Below are positions 59,301 to 64,000 of a stretch of 64,000 nt of DNA, piece by piece. Source of the DNA: Schistosoma mansoni (lineage: Eukaryota; Platyhelminthes; Trematoda; Strigeidida; Schistosomatidae); NCBI RefSeq assembly GCF_000237925.1, contig NC_031502.1:2641929-2705928 (forward strand), written 5' to 3'. The notes below the pieces were generated by a model, which did not search any database, was not told the DNA's origin, and saw nothing but the letters and a program-made list of their open reading frames with translations. Positions within the stretch are counted from its first letter, which is position 1. Every line of letters starts with the position of its first letter. A program made the position numbers and the translations under genes.

Positions 59301-61442
59301 CGAGTGGTCTAGTGGCTAGGGCATTCAACTGTCAGTCAATAAGTTCCAAGTTCAAACTCCGTGCCCTGCAATTTAGCTTGAGCAACTGAGTAAGTATCAG
59401 TAGTTATTATATTTAGAATGGTTCACACCCAAATACCTGGTTAATTAGTTGATTTGACTTGGTTTTTGGTATTATTTCACGTACACTATACTATCATTTA
59501 AGTGCTTTATTGGGTAATAAACTATCTCCACTACTTTACAGTGAATTTTCATTTGTTTGTATATGTTAAGACTTGCTAAAATTAGGTAATTATATGAGTT
59601 TATTTCTATATTTGTATGTATATACATGAACATTAGTTTAGTGGTAGTGATATGTATTTACCTATTAGCAATCCCTTTTTTAGCTATACGAATTACAGCA
59701 ATTTTGAAAGTCGAAAAATGCCCGTAGTCTCTCGTACGGATATGTATTCTGAGGAACGTTATCGAACTCATGATAGTCATCTATCTGAAGTACGCAGAAG
59801 TCAGTTGAGGTCAAACCCCCCAACTTCACGAATGAGAGTTGAGGAGAGTAAACGAGTGTACCGTGCAGTTAGTAGAAGCCCACCAAGGTCAAGAGATTCT
59901 ACAATGATGCGCCCATATCCAGTTTCTCTCAATCTCAACCGCCATCGCACGGAAACCAGCCATCGTGGCCGCAGTCCACTCATGTTACAGTCTACACCAC
60001 ACAGACCTGAAATTGTGGAGTATGAACACCGTTCAGGTACGTAATCATCAAGTTAATATGAGGAGCCCCAGCCAATTTATTTGCAATTCTTTTGTTGGTT
60101 ATCTCTTTCTGTTCTATTGGTACTCGCAGTGTAAGGTAATATATATCACACTTAGATTAACTGACTGCCTTATCTTTCTTTTTATCCTTAAGAAATCTGG
60201 GGTTTTATAGTCGTTTCTCGCTAGACCGTGTTTTTCACCTTCGTTCGAAACTCAGAAATCGATTGTTCGTTTGCGAATCTTAAGTCATAGTTACTTCAAT
60301 TTCTACAGATTTTGCTTAGTCTTTTTGAACTCTACTAAGTGCAAACTGGAAATATTTTTTTCACTCATGGTTTCAGACTTTAATTAGTGGTTTTATTCGC
60401 TTTGGTTAGGTTTTCATTAGTATTGTCTATTAATCAGCAATATATTTGTAATATCGTAATCTATATAAGTTTCAATTCCTAGCGTTTTACAATTTAGTGT
60501 GGGTCGCTTTTTCAAATAATAAATACCTTTGTTTATTTATACATCAATATCTTTGCGGTCGGAGTCTAAAAAAGGATGCACCACAAAAATGACAACCTCA
60601 CACCACACACAAGAATAGAATGAAGATACAATAAAAATTAGAGGAGTAATCAGATATCGTCAAATCTATAATTCAACCAAAAACAAATAATTATAGTGCC
60701 TCTCATTACAGGAAGATCACCAGCGGTTTCTTTTTCGTCCCATGTTTCGTAGTCTCAAGCTTTCTAGATGTCTTTCAAGTGGCATATATATAATATCATG
60801 TTGATGACCTTTTTATTTTGATTGTTCAGTCACCTGTGTTTATTATTGAATATTATCTTTTGATACAAATGATGTTGTAAGAAACTGACAAAGGCTCGAA
60901 ATGAAATAAACTCATTTTTCTGCTTTGATTGTTGTTCTTGCTTTATCCGAATTTCTGAAAAAAATATCAAATTTCAAAACTGGAAATTATTAAAATATGT
61001 ACATCGAGTGTTCCAAACAGTTTGTTTAGGTAAAGCGTTTTCCTTTTAATATTGTTGACTAGAAATGCCGTTATTAAACGAAGTACTGGAAGAAATGTCT
61101 ATACAATTCCTCTATGGGCATCAGTCTTGTAGTGTATCTTACCATTAATTTGTCGCGTCTAATTTTTAAAAAAATGTATAGATTTCTATCAACTAGTTTA
61201 TTCGAATAGTTGATAAACCAACATGTATATTCTTAGTTAGAATTCTGTTTCTAGACTATGTGTAGATTTGTTTGTTCCTTACTTTTAAATTGTATTTTGC
61301 AATTGTAGAACCAAGAACGAATTGGCAAACTGAAAGACGTTCCAAAGTCCTCTCATCTCCATCACAGTCATGGAGGCCTGCAAACCATGCATTTTTCCTT
61401 TCTCCTACGTATGAAAATCGAAATACAGGTCGCCGATACTAA
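53278..61442 (+). CDS. SAFB-like SAP/RRM nuclear protein, about 12 exons
   Basis: Scaffold attachment factor B-type proteins bind DNA through a SAP domain and RNA through an RRM in the nucleus. Exons read: 53278-53391, 53423-53509, 53547-53574, a short one ending 54415, 54448 (or 54450)-54703, 54774-54799, 54838-54923, 54957-55236, 55275-55453, 57640 (or 57673)-58128, 59684-60036, 61309-61442. The order is SAP (residues about 5-50), an acidic Ser/Glu-rich linker, an RRM with RNP2 NLWISNL and RNP1 GCFGFIQM, then an Arg/Ser/Pro-rich tail ending GRRY; roughly 670-690 residues. Early introns are 31, 37, 32-34, 38, 33 and 38 nt. Unsettled points are the exon near 54384-54415 and the phase between 55453 and 57640, where an exon may be missing. 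SAFB is chosen over other SAP proteins because SAP plus this RRM spacing is typical of SAFB/SLTM. Confidence 0.85.
53423..53509 (+). CDS. SAFB-like exon 2 (SAP domain end)
   Basis: Twenty-nine codons starting TLEKDGHDPQTYRF. Joined to exon 1 this gives RLKETLEKDGHDP, the usual SAP ending. The intron between, 53392-53422, is 31 nt (GTTTTTTC...TTTTTAG). It ends SDHS before GTATGT. Confidence 0.88.
53547..53574 (+). CDS. SAFB-like micro-exon 3
   Basis: A 28-nt exon (PVNGDGQGA plus one base) between a 37-nt intron (53510-53546) and a GTAAGT donor. It is supported by good splice sites and an open frame only, since the sequence is too short for homology. Confidence 0.6.
54384..54415 (+). CDS. SAFB-like exon 4, limits uncertain
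   Basis: A short exon must end at 54415 before GTAATA, which opens a 32- or 34-nt intron. Two frames are open here. One starts after TAG at 54383 and joins micro-exon 3 in phase. The other reads further left (TTDSPISRKHRTYANQTN) and looks more protein-like, but has no in-phase acceptor that I can find. Confidence 0.4.
54448..54703 (+). CDS. SAFB-like exon 5 (acidic linker)
   Basis: Hydrophilic linker: KVGSITKRRSPSDDVLSDEY, then an acidic stretch (VGEQEEDLDYDLKCGNND), ending ENKPE plus AG. The donor is GTTCGT. The acceptor may be at 54447 or 54449, depending on the previous exon. SAFB proteins carry a similar acidic region between SAP and RRM. Confidence 0.75.
54774..54799 (+). CDS. SAFB-like micro-exon 6
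   Basis: A 26-nt exon (SAVTTHQIS plus G) after a strong TTTCTTTTTTTAG acceptor and before GTATGT. It joins exon 7 in phase to give ISESCRNLWISNL, the start of the RRM. The intron after it is 38 nt (54800-54837). Confidence 0.8.
54838..54923 (+). CDS. SAFB-like exon 7 (RRM first half)
   Basis: Carries RNP2 (NLWISNL), helix 1 (VKAADLKQHFSKAGK) and ends on AAG. The RRM resembles SAFB (human NLWVSGLSSTTRATDLKNLF). The intron that follows, 54924-54956, is 33 nt and open in frame. Confidence 0.9.
54957..55236 (+). CDS. SAFB-like exon 8 (RRM second half)
   Basis: Starts VVSATVVMSTRTPGGCFGFI with RNP1 GCFGFIQM, then EEAASAARAYDLTEFGGCIL and RVEATERKAP, the last strand. After the RRM it turns basic (RRTVSKPLVSRRRYI). 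A 38-nt intron (55237-55274) follows. Confidence 0.92.
55275..55453 (+). CDS. SAFB-like exon 9 (basic coiled segment)
   Basis: Starts ANRQRQLRRAAIRTAILREQ and goes on through RKRSEYLSANNRPHPTKK to VSKDSL. It is strongly Arg/Lys-rich, as expected after the RRM in SAFB proteins. The donor is GTGAGT; 2.2 kb of intron follows. Confidence 0.85.
55454..57639 (+). other. SAFB-like long intron
   Basis: 2.2 kb, probably hiding one unrecognised small exon, as the phases of the exons on either side disagree. No transposon was recognised. Confidence 0.55.
57640..58128 (+). CDS. SAFB-like exon 10 (Arg/Ser/Pro-rich)
   Basis: Open frame with RRLNYTINRRLREPIRVHKS, SISRRSSKSFLPRVRRNP and many Arg, Ser, Pro and Tyr residues, ending TTRSEPR before GTAAGT. 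Two acceptors fit (exon start 57640 or 57673). Both need two bases from the exon before, whereas exon 9 ends on a whole codon, so a missed exon or another donor is likely. Confidence 0.7.
58995..59140 (+). mobile_element. Hammerhead SINE family B, old 3' half
   Basis: AAGCGGCCATCTAGTACTTC, then ATGGTCTAACATTGATCACT and CTCCATAACCCATTACTGAT follow the family 3' half. Lies in a SAFB-like intron. Confidence 0.5.
59305..59375 (+). repeat. tRNA-like sequence, probable SINE head
   Basis: GAGTGGTCTAGTGGCTAGGG and AGTTCAAACTCC resemble A and B boxes. No matching acceptor stem. A single copy here, in a SAFB-like intron. Confidence 0.35.
59684..60036 (+). CDS. SAFB-like exon 11 (RS-like tail)
   Basis: Joins exon 10 in phase (CG|C, Arg). 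It reads YTNYSNFESRKMPVVSRTD, then SRSPPRSRDSTMMRPYP and HRTETSHRGRSPLML. Low-complexity Arg/Ser/Pro tail. The acceptor is CCTTTTTTAG and the donor GTACGT. Confidence 0.85.
60037..61308 (+). other. SAFB-like last intron
   Basis: 1.27 kb. 60540-60920 is a less AT-rich patch ending GCTCGAAATGAAATAAACTC that looks like a repeat 3' end. Otherwise non-coding. Confidence 0.5.
61309..61442 (+). CDS. SAFB-like exon 12 (stop)
   Basis: Joins exon 11 in phase (G|AA). It reads EPRTNWQTERRSKVLSSPSQ, then SWRPANHAFFLSPTYENRN and ends GRRY, TAA. A possible polyadenylation signal AATAAA lies near 61793. Confidence 0.82.
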
Positions 61443-61766
61443 TAACATTTATTGTTTATTATGTGTATACCAATATACTATATCCAACTTTAACATGCAA
61501 TTCTTTTATCGATTACATTTAGCGAATGTATTAATTTTGCCAAAACCTTTTATCCATGAAAGTGTTGGTCTACACTCATGCATATAAAGCATTTAATGTA
61601 AAAATGTTTTATCTTTGATCATTCGTACCCCAAACATGCTATTTATTGATCAACTGGCCAATTCTACATCTGAAACACCTGATGTCATTTAAAAATTTAA
61701 ACGTTAATTGACAACATGATATTCGTAGATAAGACGAAGATTACGGATAAAAAGAGTTGTTACAAG

Positions 61767-62010
61767 TTAACATCCACAACCAGCATAATGCAGAAATAAA
61801 CATCTTATTGCATTAACGATATAACACGAGGCACAAAGATCCCCTATGGCGTTTCTTAACGTGAAACGCTTCCATGAAGGAATAATTTGTTTCAGTGAAT
61901 CTTGTAAGCATAGTTGTGGTTTCCCGCCTGGCATTTGATGTGTTCTCAGTGGATCTACGAAAGTACCGTGAGGGATAATCATGAATGTTTCATATTCAGA
62001 AGCGTGTTGG
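61767..62010 (-). other. Unassigned Cys-rich open frame
   Basis: A minus-strand frame open over 160 codons ends KPQLCLQDSLKQ, LRNAIGDLCASCYIVNAIRC and HYAGCGC before its stop. The upstream part overlaps the RTE 5' region and is surely chance. The last 80 codons could be a terminal exon of a gene convergent with the SAFB-like gene, but I see no family match. Confidence 0.2.
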
Positions 62011-62149
62011 TGATTGTGTGACTTTATGGGAAGCTGGGTGGATGAGCGAATTGATGAGGCGGGGCAGCGATATACTGGTGTGCGTGGAAGTTTGTCTTTA
62101 TTTACAAACAAACAAGTAAGTAATATTGGTGATGCGATTGAGATTAGAA

Positions 62150-63880
62150 CTCCGCCTGTAGCTCCTCCAGGGGCTACTGCCGGTCCCAAGCCCGGGTAAA
62201 GGAGGAGGGTTGGGCATGGGGTTAGCGACCCCATCCCGTAGAAAATCAACTCGCTAAAAAAACGCTAACCAGAAAAAATCATTCAAACCATTCAAACTCT
62301 GCCCTGGGAGTAGAAGGAAAAATGACGTCTCATGATGAAAGCCGAGTTCCTTCGGAAGTCATGAGGCCGATGCACCGTCTTACAACCAGAGCGACAATTT
62401 TTATAGGTACATGGAATGTCCGGACAATATGGGAGACCGGCAGAGTCTTCCAAATTTCTGCGGAAATGAGGAAATACAACCTGGAAGTGCTTGGAATCAG
62501 TGAAACACATTGGACGCAGGTTGGACAACAACGACTGTCTTCAGGGGAACTTCTGTTATACTCCGGTCATGAAGAAGAAAATGCCCCACATACACAAGGA
62601 GTGGCACTGATGCTGTCTAGAAAAGCACAAAATGCACTTATAGGATGGGAATCTCATGGACCGAGGATCATCAAAGCCTCCTTCAAAACAAAGAGAGAGG
62701 GCATTACAATGAACATCATCCAATGCTATGCGCCGACCAACGACTACGATGAAGACGCTAAAAACCAATTCTACGATAGGCTGCAGTCAATCTTCGAGAA
62801 GTGCCCAACCAAGGACCTGACCATTCTGATGGGAGATTTCAATGCCAAGGTTGGAAAGGACAACACTGGATACGAAGACGTCATGGGACAACATGGACTG
62901 GGAGGAAGGAACGAAAACGGTGAGAGATTTGCAAACCTATGTGCCTTCAATAAACTGGTCATAGGTGGCACCATATTCCCACACAAAAACATACACAAAG
63001 CCACTTGGATTTCACCGGATCACACTACACAAAATCAAATCGACCATGTCTGCATCAACAAAAAGTTCAGGAGGACGATGGAGGATGTGAGAACCAGAAG
63101 AGGAGCTGATATAGCATCCGATCACCATTTGCTGGTCGCCAAGATGAAACTAAAACTCAAGAAGCACTGGACAATGGCGCGGACAACATCACAAAAGTTT
63201 AACACGGCCTTTCTTCGAGATGCTGACAAACTCAACGAATTTAACATAGCCCTCAGCAACAGGTTCGAGGCCTTTCATGACCTACTCAATGGAGAGGGAA
63301 CCACCATAGAGAGCAGCTGGAAAGGTATCAAGGAGGCAATCGTTTCAACATGTCAGGAGGTTCTGGGCCAAAAGAAGCACCATCACAAGGAATGGATCAC
63401 TGTTGGTACACTGGATAAAATTGAAGCAAGGAGGAACAAGAAGGTAGCAATCAATATCAGCCGAACAAGAGCAGAAAAAGCCAAGGCACAAGCCGAATAC
63501 ACAGAGGCAAACAAGCAAGTGAAGAGGAGCATCAGGACCGACAAACGTAAATATGTGGAAGATTTAGCGATGACAGCGGAAAAGGCTGCAAGAGAGGGAA
63601 ACATGAGACAACTGTATGATACAACAAAGAAACTTGCTGGAAATTACCGTCAACCAGAAAGACCAGTGAAAAACAAGGAAGGCAAAGTAATCAACGATAT
63701 TGAAGAACAACGAAACAGGTGGGTAGAACACTTCAAGGAACTCTTGAATCGACCAGCTCCACTGAACCCACCCAACATCGAAGCAGCACCCACAGACCTC
63801 CCAATCGATATTGGCCCACCAACAATTGAAGAGATCAGCATGGCCATTAGACAAATCAAGAGTGGCACATCACCAAACAA
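62150..63880 (+). mobile_element. RTE-clade LINE (SR2/Perere-3 type), 5' part, cut in RT
   Basis: The 5' region holds a GC-rich stretch (GGGCTACTGCCGGTCCCAAG), also found at 22380-22460. A long open frame begins at 62322. The match to the RTE sequence ends near 63880 inside the first RT block; another RTE piece in this window (33.9 kb) reads SGKAA...D where this one reads SGTSPNNS. The rest of RT is missing. The 5' limit is uncertain and could lie as far left as about 61990. Schistosome SR2 and Perere-3 are abundant RTE elements with this frame layout. Confidence 0.85.
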
Positions 63881-63914
63881 TTCACTAGTGAGTTTTGTGT
63901 ATAAAACCGTATGA
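62322..63914 (+). CDS. RTE endonuclease/partial reverse transcriptase ORF
   Basis: 530 codons, uninterrupted. The endonuclease spans residues about 25-275: GTWNVRTIW, ISETHW (catalytic Glu), IQCYAPTND, LMGDFNAKVG (catalytic Asp/Asn), QIDHVCINK and ADIASDHHLL (Asp-His pair). A Lys/Arg-rich helical linker (residues 350-450) follows, and then RT starts at [14 protein letters not shown] and is lost. The endonuclease looks catalytically whole, so this copy is fairly young, but it cannot move itself without RT. The last 17 residues are flanking sequence. Confidence 0.85.
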   Translation: MTSHDESRVPSEVMRPMHRLTTRATIFIGTWNVRTIWETGRVFQISAEMRKYNLEVLGISETHWTQVGQQRLSSGELLLYSGHEEENAPHTQGVALMLSRKAQNALIGWESHGPRIIKASFKTKREGITMNIIQCYAPTNDYDEDAKNQFYDRLQSIFEKCPTKDLTILMGDFNAKVGKDNTGYEDVMGQHGLGGRNENGERFANLCAFNKLVIGGTIFPHKNIHKATWISPDHTTQNQIDHVCINKKFRRTMEDVRTRRGADIASDHHLLVAKMKLKLKKHWTMARTTSQKFNTAFLRDADKLNEFNIALSNRFEAFHDLLNGEGTTIESSWKGIKEAIVSTCQEVLGQKKHHHKEWITVGTLDKIEARRNKKVAINISRTRAEKAKAQAEYTEANKQVKRSIRTDKRKYVEDLAMTAEKAAREGNMRQLYDTTKKLAGNYRQPERPVKNKEGKVINDIEEQRNRWVEHFKELLNRPAPLNPPNIEAAPTDLPIDIGPPTIEEISMAIRQIKSGTSPNNSLVSFVYKTV

Positions 63915-64000
63915 TTTTAAAGTAGACAACATTGGATCAGACTTATTTGTTCCAACTTACCAGACCATTGTTTAATCATATACACTCAGTTCCCTTTGCA
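63915..64000. other. Flank after the truncated RTE
   Basis: The last 86 bases have no recognised content. Confidence 0.5.

Noticed and set aside
62014-62199. Plus-strand 61-codon frame before the RTE ORF
   Set aside because: It lies in the likely RTE 5' UTR and shows no known domain; the GC-rich part explains the open frame.
62010-62249. 5' part of the long minus-strand frame over the RTE 5' region
   Set aside because: Antisense to the RTE 5' UTR, Pro/Gly-rich from GC bias, no match.
1-64000. CRISPR arrays, rRNA genes, bacterial operons
   Set aside because: No regular spacer arrays, rRNA sequence or Shine-Dalgarno-type gene packing; this is animal nuclear DNA.

Overview
The window looks like nuclear DNA of a schistosome (blood fluke) or a close trematode relative. 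It is AT-rich and has intron-rich host genes whose 5' introns are only about 31-38 nt long. Its repeats are of kinds known from Schistosoma: Sm-alpha-like hammerhead ribozyme SINEs, RTE-clade LINEs (SR2/Perere-3 type) and CR1-clade LINEs (SR1 type). I cannot name the species from the sequence alone.

Two host genes can be reconstructed. On the minus strand, a complete cullin-5 gene runs from the ATG at 41084 to the stop at 15776. It has 13 exons that join in phase into 787 residues and includes the neddylation region. On the plus strand, a SAFB-like gene (SAP domain, RRM, Arg/Ser/Pro-rich tail) runs from the ATG at 53278 to the stop at 61442. It has about 12 exons; two of its junctions are not settled. 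In both genes the first few introns are micro-introns and the later ones are kilobases long.

Region by region: 1-15.7 kb has no host gene that I recognise. It holds LINE tails, two copies of a 0.5-kb element with target-site duplications, several fold-back hammerhead SINEs and a 2.6-kb non-coding element with 267-bp terminal direct repeats (6304-8886). 15.8-41.1 kb is the cullin-5 gene, with many repeats in its introns. 41.3-49.6 kb is a repeat graveyard with a 200-N gap and a decayed minus-strand CR1 LINE. 49.6-53.1 kb is a plus-strand CR1 LINE whose 3' end lies under 200 bp upstream of the SAFB-like ATG. 53.3-61.4 kb is the SAFB-like gene. 62.0-63.9 kb is the 5' half of an RTE LINE with a long open endonuclease frame, cut off inside its reverse transcriptase.

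The two host genes have separate jobs. Cullin-5 is the scaffold of a nuclear/cytoplasmic ubiquitin ligase, and SAFB-like proteins bind DNA and RNA in the nucleus. The most unusual content is the RNA side of the repeats. Two hammerhead-bearing SINE families are present, at least five copies keep an intact catalytic core, and many copies are arranged as inverted fold-backs. A separate 526-bp mobile element carries conserved short reading frames.
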